DNA from: Acidimicrobiales bacterium
Lineage (GTDB): Bacteria; Actinomycetota; Acidimicrobiia; Acidimicrobiales; DASWMK01
Reading direction: 5' to 3'
DNA: 45,956 nt
Assembly: GCA_036399815.1 (NCBI GenBank)
Contig: DASWMK010000094.1
Span: 1 to 45,956, forward strand
In this document: in pieces, positions 17,706-24,803 of the stretch
How positions within the stretch are numbered: position 1 is the stretch's first letter
Layout of the letters: each line of letters opens with the position of its first letter
The notes under the pieces: model-generated
The model's database searches: none
The model's input: the letters and a program-made list of their open reading frames with translations, nothing else
What the model was told of the DNA's origin: nothing
Made by a program: the position numbers and the translations under genes

Positions 17706-18386
17706 ATGACGAATGAAGCGACCGAACAAGCACGAACGGCGACCACCGCCCGGGCGGCGAGGCGCGCTCGTGTCGCGGTCCGAACGCCGCGGCGGTCGGA
17801 GGAGCAACCCTCTTCACCCGACGGCACCGGTGGAGCGGTGACCCGTCCGCCGCGGCTCGGCTCACGGTCCGCTCGTGTCGAGCTGGGCCTCATGGCCTTC
17901 TCACCCGCGATGGCTCTCTTGGCCTACAGGGCGCGGGGCGACCTCGTGTGGGTGATCATCTTCGGGGTCCCGGCCCTACTCGGGATATTCGTAGCGGTCG
18001 TGGCTGCGCAGGTCGTTCGCAGGGGCAACCCAGAGCCCTTCGTCTTAACGTCCATAGAAGATGCGAGCGACGAGGTCATCGGCCATGTGGGGAGCTACCT
18101 CCTGCCCGCCGTCGTAGACGTGAGCCAGTCCACCGAACAGGCAGTCATCGCAGCGGTCGCGCTTGCCTTGATCATCCAGATCCACATCGCAACCGGTCGT
18201 GTTAACGTGAACCCTCTGCTGTACCTCTTCGGCTACCGCACGTACCGCGCGATGTCATCAACGGGCGTGGCGTACTACCTGATCGCCCGCACCGACGTCA
18301 GTGGCTGGGATGGCGCTCACCGTCTCGTCCCGCTCGGAGCTTCCCTCCTCGTTGAACGACCACGAGACGGGGTGGCGCAAGGATGA
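17706..18386 (+). CDS. kwaA: KwaA-like membrane protein of a Kiwa defence pair
   Basis: 226 residues from ATG 17706 (GGAG 5 nt upstream). Residues 1-56 are a polar, basic extension and may not all be real: GTG 17838 would give 182 residues. Membrane segments: about 58-74 (VELGLMAFSPAMALLAY), 80-104 (LVWVIIFGVPALLGIFVAVV), a shorter one near 126-138 and 145-162 (VIAAVALALIIQIHIA). After the last segment comes VNVNPLLYLFGYRTYRA; NPLL-x-LFGY-x-x-Y is the motif I associate with KwaA proteins. KwaA forms the membrane sensor of Kiwa, which detects phage infection at the membrane and recruits KwaB. The gene 29 nt downstream has the matching KwaB features. Confidence 0.7.
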   Translation: MTNEATEQARTATTARAARRARVAVRTPRRSEEQPSSPDGTGGAVTRPPRLGSRSARVELGLMAFSPAMALLAYRARGDLVWVIIFGVPALLGIFVAVVAAQVVRRGNPEPFVLTSIEDASDEVIGHVGSYLLPAVVDVSQSTEQAVIAAVALALIIQIHIATGRVNVNPLLYLFGYRTYRAMSSTGVAYYLIARTDVSGWDGAHRLVPLGASLLVERPRDGVAQG

Positions 18387-18415
18387 AGACATGAGACTGC
18401 GCATGGGAGCGTCGC

Positions 18416-19339
18416 ATGGCCAGCCTTGACGACGTCAGAGCGGACGTGGCCGCCAGGAGCGACGAGGCCGTCTCCGTCGTCGTGGGCCGGAAGGGCACCG
18501 ACGGGGAGGTCGACGCCGCGAAGCTCGCCCTCGCAGACGATGCAGCTGAAGCCTTCCGTGACCTCGCCCGCCAGAGCCTCGAAGACCTCGGCCGAAGACA
18601 GTCTGTGCCGTACACGGTCGACGCCGAGCTCAACCGGGGCGAGCTGTTCGTCATCGACGATGCCGACGATCTGGCGGAGCTCGGCGATCTAACGGAGCTG
18701 GCCGACCAAGCCGCGACGCTTCCAATTAGAGCGCCTCGCGATCTCGATCTCGGCATTCAGTTCTATGCCGTCGTCGTTGGCGACGACACGCGCGTGACGC
18801 TGGTTAGACGGACGGATCCCAGGATCGGCTTTCGCCGCGGAGGGTGGATCGCTATCGGTCGCCAGCAGCTGACCAAGCTCGAGGAGCCAGTGTTCAGCTT
18901 CTCGCCAGGTTTCGACTTCGTGCTGGGGCCTGGATGGGCGGTGATCCTCAACCAGATATCGTTCGAGCGGCTCTTCAGAGACATCGGGCTGATCGACAAG
19001 CACGTCCAAGGGTGGGTCGAGGGCATCACCGACCACCTGCCGATGGAGCCGGTGAGCGTGGCCGCGCTACTTCGCGTCGCGCGCGACGACTCACGGACGT
19101 GGAGGCGACTGCGCGAGATCCGCCGTCGTGGCCACCTCGCAAACATCGAACTGGCGGAGGTGCGCAAGTACGCGCGGCGGGTGGGCATCGATCCCAAGTC
19201 GATCATCCGCAACGGCAAGCTCGTGTTCGATCCGGGTGAGCGATTCTCGTTTCTCCACCTGCTGAACGAGGATTTGTACCGGGGGTTCCTTACGGACGTG
19301 ACGTTCGAAGCGCAGCGCAAGGCGGCGGCCGGCCCGTGA
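18416..19339 (+). CDS. kwaB: KwaB-like DUF4868 protein of a Kiwa defence pair
   Basis: 307 residues from ATG 18416 (GGGAG upstream), near the usual KwaB length of about 315. Soluble, with an N-terminal region of helices, a middle with FYAVVVGDDTRVTLVRRTDP, then FSFSPGFDFVLGPGWAVILNQ and IRNGKLVFDPGERFSFLHLL. The end NEDLYRGFLTDVTFEAQRK fits the DUF4868 ending (LLNDDYL...LT...YE...K). In Kiwa, KwaB binds DNA and blocks phage replication and late transcription after activation at the membrane. The pair is 0.4 kb downstream of a Wadjet operon in the same island. Identification is by motif memory and pairing; a profile search would settle it. Confidence 0.7.
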   Translation: MASLDDVRADVAARSDEAVSVVVGRKGTDGEVDAAKLALADDAAEAFRDLARQSLEDLGRRQSVPYTVDAELNRGELFVIDDADDLAELGDLTELADQAATLPIRAPRDLDLGIQFYAVVVGDDTRVTLVRRTDPRIGFRRGGWIAIGRQQLTKLEEPVFSFSPGFDFVLGPGWAVILNQISFERLFRDIGLIDKHVQGWVEGITDHLPMEPVSVAALLRVARDDSRTWRRLREIRRRGHLANIELAEVRKYARRVGIDPKSIIRNGKLVFDPGERFSFLHLLNEDLYRGFLTDVTFEAQRKAAAGP

Positions 19340-19354
19340 TGCGACGCTCGAGCA

Positions 19355-19376
19355 CGCACGTTGTGGCAGACGTGCG
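19355..19376 (+). terminator. Hairpin after kwaB
   Basis: CGCACGT (19355-19361) and ACGTGCG (19370-19376) form a perfect 7-bp stem with an 8-nt loop, 15 nt after the kwaB stop. No T-run. Confidence 0.45.
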
Positions 19377-19444
19377 GCACGATGTCGGCCGCCGGCAGCG
19401 CGAGTAGCGTGTCCAGCGGCCTGAACAGGGCGTCCGTCTATCCA

Positions 19445-19517
19445 GCCCTCGTAGCTCAGGGGATAGAGCGGCGGTTTCCTAAACCGTGTGTCGCAGGTTC
19501 GAATCCTGCCGGGGGCG
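19445..19517 (+). tRNA. tRNA-Arg (anticodon CCU)
   Basis: Full cloverleaf: acceptor GCCCTCG with CGGGGGC (one T-G pair), D arm GCTC/GAGC, anticodon stem GCGGT/ACCGT around TTCCTAA (anticodon CCT, reads AGG), variable GTGTC, T arm GCAGG/CCTGC with loop TTCGAAT, discriminator G19517. CCA is not encoded. Its first 38 nt recur at 8359-8396. It would supply the only intact tRNA of this type in the window, so it probably rescues function after integration. Confidence 0.93.
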
Positions 19518-19528
19518 CAAGAGAAGGT

Positions 19529-19574
19529 GCTGGTCACAGCGGTAGAGCGTCTACCTGGTTCGATCCTCTGCGCC
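19529..19574 (+). pseudogene. tRNA-like remnant
   Basis: Twelve nt after the tRNA-Arg gene, a D-arm-like string (CAGCGGTAGAGCG) and a T-loop-like string (GGTTCGATCC) occur 27 nt apart with no anticodon arm between and no closing acceptor stem. Probably a deleted tRNA copy from repeated insertion at this site. Confidence 0.3.
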
Positions 19575-19662
19575 TGATTCGGTGAGAGTCCGATCAACCT
19601 GTCCCATCCCGCTGCGCAAGGGTGCCCTCCAAGCTCCCGTCGGCAGTCAAGAGGCGTCCCAG

Positions 19663-20088
19663 CTACTTCGACGTCGGGTCGACGGCGGCCTCGACCCACT
19701 GACGAGCTAGCCGCGGCAGGTGACACGGCCAATCCGGGGCTCGGGTAAGAAGGCGAACACGCTGCGGGCCGAGCTGGTGAGGGACGTCGACCAGCGAGAC
19801 GTCCGCGAATGCAAGCCAGGGGGACGACCTGTACGTCGTGCTCCACCATCTTGAGGCGCTCGGCCAGGAGCCGAGGGCGATCCAGGGCTGCTGACAGATC
19901 GCTCGCGGCATCCGCGCGTCCCTCGGCAAGGTGCGGCTGCGGAAGCTGCGGGCAAGCACCTCGACGCCTTCGACGGACCCAATGAGGGACGGCCAAGCCG
20001 GCGACCGTGCGCCGCTACCACGGCTTCATCCACCGCTCGGTCGTCGTGGGAGGCGCCACTAGATGCGCGAATCGCTGGCGCGATACCG
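19663..20088 (+). pseudogene. Decayed tyrosine integrase, N-terminal half
   Basis: Pieces in order on the plus strand: RRRVDGGLDPLTS, an in-frame TAG (19708-19710), PRQVTRPIRGSGKKANTLRA then ELVRDVDQRD (arm-binding N-domain, compare GKRRQVTRTVRGTKKEAE), a frame change, IRASLGKVRLRKLRA, another change, HLDAF, another change, and KPATVRRYHGFIHRSVVVGG (core-binding domain, compare LAPATVRRYHAVL). At least one stop and three shifts; the catalytic half is missing. It begins about 150 nt past the tRNA-Arg 3' end, the normal place for a tRNA-targeting integrase. Confidence 0.7.
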
Positions 20089-20147
20089 AAACCATCGCAG
20101 GCTCGGGCGGTAGCGAAGTGGTATGAGTGGCTACCCGTGGTGAGGCG

Positions 20148-20426
20148 TCAGACAGTGTGCGGGCTCAACGCTCGGTATACGGGACGGCGGATCCCGGCAT
20201 TGATTGGCCCAAGCGCGCTGTGCGGAACGAGGTATTCGTGCGCCTCAAGAGCAACGCCTTCCTTTAGCCCGTCGTATAACGACGTGTGGTCGGCGTACGC
20301 CAGATTGGGAAGTGCGTGGGTCACCCGGACGGATCGAACAGGCAAGACGAGATCATCCAATGGCTCGTCGTCGAATACACCGGTCATGCGCCATCGCGCT
20401 CTCCAGCCGCCGTTCTGTACCTGCAC
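20148..20426 (-). CDS. Unknown protein, probably 5' truncated
   Basis: 92 residues from a GTG at 20426, with protein-like composition: TGVFDDEPLDDLVLPVRSVR, LPNLAYADHTSLYDGLKEG, EYLVPHSALGPINAG. The same frame continues upstream to about 20500 (HAVLLVDVRADWLRTLVQV) without ATG or GTG, then meets a stop. This suggests the gene has lost its beginning. The A/T-rich third positions differ from the surrounding chromosome and match the island. No family recognised. Confidence 0.4.
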   Translation of the reverse strand: MQVQNGGWRARWRMTGVFDDEPLDDLVLPVRSVRVTHALPNLAYADHTSLYDGLKEGVALEAHEYLVPHSALGPINAGIRRPVYRALSPHTV

Positions 20427-20549
20427 GAGCGTCCTGAGCCAATCGGCACGGACATCGACGAGAAGAACTGCGTGCGCAGGTCCGTATCGCGATCGTTGTC
20501 AGCAAAGTTGACGGCCGTGCCCGCTGACCTCTATGGCGAGCACCGATAA

Positions 20550-21152
20550 CGGCTGACGGGTTCACGACCAGACGGGACCTGTAGATCGCGAGCCAGAGCC
20601 CGTCGGGCTGCGTGCGTGGCGTGAACTCCGCGCTCGTGGCTCGGTGGAGGCGTGGGCCGGTGCTGACACCGTCCGGCGGCTACGCTCGAAGCCATGGACC
20701 GCCGGGCATTAGGGCGTCGGTCGGCCGCATCGGCCATGTGCTCAGGATGTTTTTCGCTTCGGAGTCGGTGTACTTACTGCCGGGCACCACAACACCTCCG
20801 CTCCTCGGCGTGGTTGATAGCAAATTGTCCGGCGTAACGGAGCCGTTGTTACGAGCGAGTGATCCGGACCGCCGGGGCGTACGGCCATCTCATGGCGTGG
20901 CCCGTGGTTATCCCCGCTTCTTGTGCTTCGGAGGACAGCGTGGTGGCTCGGCTTGCCGGCGGAGGTCATCGTCATGAAGTCCCCAGCGGGTTCCGTCGTG
21001 TGCGCGTCTTCGAATGGCAGACGATGCACGGCGCTGCGCTCATCGCCTTCATCGTCAGCAGCTGCAACGGTGGATCGCCTCTGGCAACCTGCCCCTCGGT
21101 CGTCAATGGATGGTCACCCTCGCAGTGGACGGCTTCGCCCACGGACCGCGCT
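20550..21152. other. Gene-poor stretch between island relics and the ABC exporter
   Basis: About 600 nt. Apart from a possible 47-residue frame (20694-20837) I see no coding frame with normal codon bias, no RNA gene and no insertion sequence. Base composition is mixed, as in decayed DNA. Confidence 0.4.
20694..20837 (+). CDS. Possible leaderless 47-residue CxxC-x6-CxxC protein
   Basis: TACGCT (20681-20686) stands 7 nt before ATG 20694, the leaderless layout. The product contains MCSGCFSLRSRCTYCRAP, two CxxC pairs six residues apart, as in small zinc ribbons, followed by a moderately hydrophobic tail. It lies in otherwise decayed DNA, so it may be the front of a frameshifted gene. No family recognised. 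Confidence 0.25.
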   Translation: MDRRALGRRSAASAMCSGCFSLRSRCTYCRAPQHLRSSAWLIANCPA

Positions 21153-21989
21153 CTATCGCTCGGCGTTGTACAGGCGCATCGTCATGGGGGCGAAGACCGC
21201 CACCAGCGCGACGCTCCAGGCCAGGACCGCCAGGACGTCTCCGCCGGCCGCGGTGCCGTGCATCAGGGCCCGGCTGGCGTCGGTCAACTGCGTGATGGGG
21301 TTGACCCGCACGAAGGCCTGGACCCAGCCGGGCATGGTGTCGGGGTCGACGAAGACGTTGCTCGCGAACGTCAGGGGGAACAGCACCGTCATGCTCACCT
21401 GCATGACGCTCTCGGGCGTCTGCATGCGCAGGCCGATGATGGTCCACGCCCACGAGAGGCTGAACGAGAACACGAGCAGCAGCGCGACGGCGAGGACCAC
21501 GCCGAGCGGGCCGCCGTCGGGGCGGAAGCCGAGCACCACGCCGAGCACGACGACGACCGCCGACGCCATCGAGTACCGCACCGTGTCGGCCAGCAGCATC
21601 CCGACCAGCACGGCGGGGCGCCAGATCGGCAGCGACCGGAACCGGTCGAACACGCCCTTGGTGACGTCGGTGTTGAGCGCCATCCCCGTGTAGGGCGTGA
21701 TCATCACGACGGTCATCACGAGGATCCCGGGGAGGAGCGCCTGCAGGTACTCGCGGGGCGAGCCGGCCAGCGCGCCGCCGAACAGGTAGGTGAACAGCAG
21801 CACGAACATGATCGGGAACGCCGTCACGTCGAACAGCTGCATCGGGACGTGCTTGATCTTGCGCATCGCCCGCCAGCCGAAGGCGAACGACGCCGCCGCC
21901 GGCGTGGGCCGGGGCGGCCGGGGCCGGGTGGACAGCGCCGAGCGGAGCGTGTCCTCCGCCAGCACCGGGGGCGTGTCGACGGCGGTCAT
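21153..21989 (-). CDS. ABC-2 type exporter permease (DrrB-like)
   Basis: 278 residues. ATG 21989 overlaps the ATPase stop by 4 nt (ATGA). Typical ABC-2 membrane domain of daunorubicin-resistance type: cytoplasmic N-terminus, first segment [15 protein letters not shown], then [18 protein letters not shown], a [15 protein letters not shown] loop (conserved in DrrB-like permeases), further segments ([34 protein letters not shown]), and [16 protein letters not shown] before the last segment. Works with the upstream ATPase to export a lipophilic compound or drug; substrate unknown. Ends at the border of the decayed region. Confidence 0.85.
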   Translation of the reverse strand: MTAVDTPPVLAEDTLRSALSTRPRPPRPTPAAASFAFGWRAMRKIKHVPMQLFDVTAFPIMFVLLFTYLFGGALAGSPREYLQALLPGILVMTVVMITPYTGMALNTDVTKGVFDRFRSLPIWRPAVLVGMLLADTVRYSMASAVVVVLGVVLGFRPDGGPLGVVLAVALLLVFSFSLSWAWTIIGLRMQTPESVMQVSMTVLFPLTFASNVFVDPDTMPGWVQAFVRVNPITQLTDASRALMHGTAAGGDVLAVLAWSVALVAVFAPMTMRLYNAER

Positions 21990-22969
21990 GCGGCGTCCTC
22001 CGTGGTCGCGGCCTCCTCGGCCGGGTGGCCGGTCAGGGCCAGGAACACCTCGTCCAGGCTGGGCTGGCCGAGCGACAGCTCGGCGACGGCGACGCCGTCC
22101 CGGGCCAGCTCGGCCAGTGCCACCGCCACCCGCTCCGGGTCGGCGGCCCGCACCGTGAGGGCGACGGGGTCGGCGGCCAGCTGGGGCGTCTCGCCCAGCA
22201 CGGTCGCCAGCACCCGGGCGGCGGCCGGCCGCTGCGACGCGTCGAGCACGCGCACGTGCAGGCTCCCCGAGCCGACGAGCGCCTTGAGCTCGCCGCTCGT
22301 GCCCTCGGCGATCACCTTGCCGTGGTCGATGATGGCGATGCGGTCGGCGAGCTGGTCGGCCTCGTCGAGGTACTGCGTGGTCAGCAGCACGGTCGTCCCC
22401 ATCGCCACCAGCACGCGCACGATGTCCCACACCTGGTTGCGGCTCCTCGGGTCGAGCCCGGTGGTCGGCTCGTCGAGGACCAGCAGCTCGGGCGTGACCA
22501 CGATGCTGGCGGCGATGTCGAGCCGCCGCCGCATGCCGCCCGAGTACTCGCGGACCAGGCGGTCGCCGGCGTCGGCCAGGCCGAACGCGTCCAGCAGCTC
22601 GGCGCCCCGTTCGGCGGCGGCGCGCCGCCCGAGGCCGAGCAGCCGGCCGACGAGGACGACGTTCTCGCGGCCGGTCAGCTCCTCGTCGACCGAGGCGAAC
22701 TGGCCGGTCAGGCTCACGCACCCCCGCACGGCGTCGGCCTCCTCGACCACGTCGTGCCCGAGCACGCGGGCGGTGCCGGCGTCCGGCCGGAGCAGCGTCG
22801 CGAGCACTCGGATGGTCGTCGTCTTGCCGGCGCCGTTCGGGCCGAGCACGCCGTAGACGGTCCCCGCCCGCACGGCCAGGTCGATCCCGTCGACGGCCCG
22901 CGTGTCGCCGAACACCTTGACGAGGCCGCGCGTCTCGATGGCCAGCGCCGCGTCGTCCGCAGCGGTCAC
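21986..22969 (-). CDS. ABC transporter ATP-binding protein (DrrA-like)
   Basis: 327 residues from GTG 22969, chosen because AGGGAGGA is 4 nt before it; an ATG about 30 nt upstream is in frame but has no such site. Walker [11 protein letters not shown]-loop [15 protein letters not shown], signature [14 protein letters not shown], Walker [15 protein letters not shown]-loop [13 protein letters not shown], and the C-terminal extension of DrrA family proteins ([17 protein letters not shown]). Forms an operon with the permease. The divergent GNAT gene begins 121 nt upstream. Confidence 0.88.
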   Translation of the reverse strand: MTAADDAALAIETRGLVKVFGDTRAVDGIDLAVRAGTVYGVLGPNGAGKTTTIRVLATLLRPDAGTARVLGHDVVEEADAVRGCVSLTGQFASVDEELTGRENVVLVGRLLGLGRRAAAERGAELLDAFGLADAGDRLVREYSGGMRRRLDIAASIVVTPELLVLDEPTTGLDPRSRNQVWDIVRVLVAMGTTVLLTTQYLDEADQLADRIAIIDHGKVIAEGTSGELKALVGSGSLHVRVLDASQRPAAARVLATVLGETPQLAADPVALTVRAADPERVAVALAELARDGVAVAELSLGQPSLDEVFLALTGHPAEEAATTEDAA

Positions 22970-23090
22970 GTCGTCCTCCCTCGTGGTCGCGCCGCAACCC
23001 ATCAGAGCAGGTCGCGGCGAGGGGTCGCCCTCCTTTATCCGACGACCTCCGCCGCCGGAACTCATCGCCCGGTGTGGCAGCGTTCGGGCC

Positions 23091-24008
23091 GTGCCCCCGA
23101 CCCTGCGACCGGCCGACCGAGGTGACCTCGCCGCCATCGTGGCGGTCTACGCGGACTACGACCTGGTCAACCGTGGTGCGGTCGACTCGGACGAGGACGA
23201 CGTGCTGCGGGACTGGGAGGCGCCGGGGTTCCCGATGCACGAACGGACCCGGGTGCTCGTGGACGACGGCGGCGAGGTGGTCGGGTACGCCGTCGCCTCG
23301 CCGGGCGGGGACGCGGACAGCGTCGCCCGGCCGGGCCGCGGCGGGGACGACGCCCTCCTCGGCTGGCTCGAGTCGCTCGGCGAGCCGCTCCGCCACCACC
23401 TCCCCGCCTCGGACGACGAGGGGTCGGCCCGGATGGGGCGGCGGGGCTGGGTGGCCGACCGCACCTACTGGCGCATGCGCATCGACCTCGCCGAGCCGAC
23501 GCCGACGCCGACGCCGACCCCGCCGCCGGCCTGGCCCGACGGGTTCACGTCCACGGCGCTCGACGTCGACCGGCACGGGCCCGCCGTCCACGAGCTGATC
23601 CAGACCGCGTTCGCCGACATCGGCGACGACCAGCCCCGCGAGGAGTACGGACCGTGGGCGGCGTGGGCGCTCGCGCCCGGGCGCTACGACCCCGACCTGT
23701 GCCGGGTCGTCGCCCGGCACGACGGCACGGTCGTCGCCGCCGACGTCTGCCACCTGTCCGGCGACGCCGGCTTCGTCCGCCAGCTCGCCGTCGCCGCCGC
23801 GGCGCGCGGCCGGGGGCTCGGCCTCGCCCTCCTCCACGACGTCTTCCGGCACGCGCGCGACCGCGGGCTCGCCGCCGTCGAGCTCGGCGTCGACCGCGCC
23901 AACGCCACCGGCGCCCCCCGCCTCTACGAGCGGGCCGGGATGCGGGTGACCGAGGCGTTCACCCGGTGGCGCTGGACGCCCGCGGAGAGGATCGACGGCC
24001 CGCGGTGA
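23091..24008 (+). CDS. GNAT protein with two acetyltransferase domains
   Basis: 305 residues from GTG 23091. The N-terminal GNAT half (about 1-130) begins [18 protein letters not shown] but lacks a clear acetyl-CoA loop and is probably degenerate. [12 protein letters not shown] linker follows at about 140-150. The C-terminal half (about 155-300) is a normal GNAT domain with [20 protein letters not shown] (pyrophosphate-binding loop RGRGLG) and [18 protein letters not shown]. Tandem GNAT proteins of this kind include mycothiol synthase-like enzymes, but no specific substrate can be assigned. Divergent from the DrrA-like gene. Confidence 0.75.
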   Translation: MPPTLRPADRGDLAAIVAVYADYDLVNRGAVDSDEDDVLRDWEAPGFPMHERTRVLVDDGGEVVGYAVASPGGDADSVARPGRGGDDALLGWLESLGEPLRHHLPASDDEGSARMGRRGWVADRTYWRMRIDLAEPTPTPTPTPPPAWPDGFTSTALDVDRHGPAVHELIQTAFADIGDDQPREEYGPWAAWALAPGRYDPDLCRVVARHDGTVVAADVCHLSGDAGFVRQLAVAAAARGRGLGLALLHDVFRHARDRGLAAVELGVDRANATGAPRLYERAGMRVTEAFTRWRWTPAERIDGPR

Positions 24009-24098
24009 TCTCCTTGCTCTTCGTGACGGGACGGCAGTAGGGTCGCCACCGAGCGGCGTCGAGGCGCGGACCAGGGGTCAGCGCGACGGAGGTGTCCC

Positions 24099-24374
24099 AT
24101 GGCGGAAGCGAGCTCCAGCTCATCCACGCCCGCAGCGGCAACCGGGAACCCGGCGGCGCACGCGGTCCTGTTCGCCAGCGAGGCCATCGCGCCGGGCCTG
24201 AGCCACGTCCTGCGGGGCGACCTCGCCAACGGCGCCGGCTACGGCCTCGCCGGCCTGTTCGCCACCCTCGTGTTCGGCACGCCGGGCCGGGTGCTGGTCG
24301 GCGCGGCGTCGTTCGTGAAGTCGGCGTCCGGCACCGACCTCCTCAGCCTCGTCCGGCCACCCCGCCAGGGCTGA
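24099..24374 (+). CDS. Small membrane-associated protein, unknown
   Basis: 91 residues; ATG 24099 follows GGAGGTG (24089-24095), a strong ribosome site. A Ser/Ala-rich start precedes HAVLFASEAIAPGLSHVLRG and DLANGAGYGLAGLFATLVFG, which look amphipathic to membrane-inserting. The ending is KSASGTDLLSLVRPP. No sure family, though the EAIAPGLSHVLRGDLANGA phrase recalls DUF6072-like small proteins. First of three same-strand genes leading into the HMA-ABC exporter. Confidence 0.6.
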   Translation: MAEASSSSSTPAAATGNPAAHAVLFASEAIAPGLSHVLRGDLANGAGYGLAGLFATLVFGTPGRVLVGAASFVKSASGTDLLSLVRPPRQG

Positions 24375-24391
24375 GGGGTCCGCTCCGCCGC

Positions 24392-24760
24392 ATGCGCAGA
24401 ACCGGAGCGTTCCTCGCCGGGGTCTCCGTCGGCGCCGCGCTCGTCACCAACTGGCGCTCGATCGCCAAGGGCACGGTGAAGGCGGGGATCCGCGGAGGGA
24501 CGACCCTCCGCGCCAGCGCGGCCCGCGCGGCGGAGAACCTGGCCGACGTCGTCCAGGAGGCGACCTGGGAGATGGGCGCGGCCCAGGAGGCGGCGCCCAC
24601 GGCGGCCGGGGCCGGCACGGCCGGGACGACGCCGCCCGCGCCCGCCGCAGGCGAGGCCGCCACCGCCCCGTCCCGGGCGGCCGACGCCGAGCCCACCACC
24701 AATGGCGACGGCGCCGCGACGGGCGCCGCCGTACCGCACGAGTCGGCCAGCCTGACCTGA
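24392..24760 (+). CDS. DUF5132-like small membrane-anchored protein
   Basis: 122 residues. It starts RRTGAFLAGVSVGAALVTNW, a short N-terminal anchor, then SIAKGTVKAGIRGG and SAARAAENLADVVQEATWEM, a helical region. The second half is an Ala/Thr/Pro-rich tail with no fold. The AKGTVKAG plus ENLADVVQEA pattern resembles DUF5132 proteins that accompany HMA-domain transporters. That link fits the next gene, which opens with an HMA-like domain. Gap to the upstream gene is 17 nt. Confidence 0.5.
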   Translation: MRRTGAFLAGVSVGAALVTNWRSIAKGTVKAGIRGGTTLRASAARAAENLADVVQEATWEMGAAQEAAPTAAGAGTAGTTPPAPAAGEAATAPSRAADAEPTTNGDGAATGAAVPHESASLT

Positions 24761-24803
24761 CCGGTGGTCGCGCTGGCCGGCCGGCGCCGACTCGCCTGAC
24801 CCC

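Larger units (their letters stand above)
8359..19517. mobile_element. Genomic (defence) island between tRNA-Arg repeats
   Basis: The segment is flanked by a direct repeat of the 5' half of tRNA-Arg(CCU) (8359-8396 and 19445-19482). Codon use inside is visibly richer in A/T third positions than in flanking genes. It contains the jetABCD operon, a kwaAB pair, several gene scraps and the C-terminal end of a tyrosine integrase (17511-17600). A decayed integrase 5' part lies just outside at 19663-20088. Ends and integration history are inferred; an alternative is two or more successive insertions at the same tRNA. Confidence 0.6.

Noticed and set aside
17430-18386. One 318-codon gene that joins the integrase tail and the KwaA-like protein
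   Set aside because: The frame is open by chance; the integrase ending and the membrane protein are unrelated, and a better start with GGAG lies at 17706.
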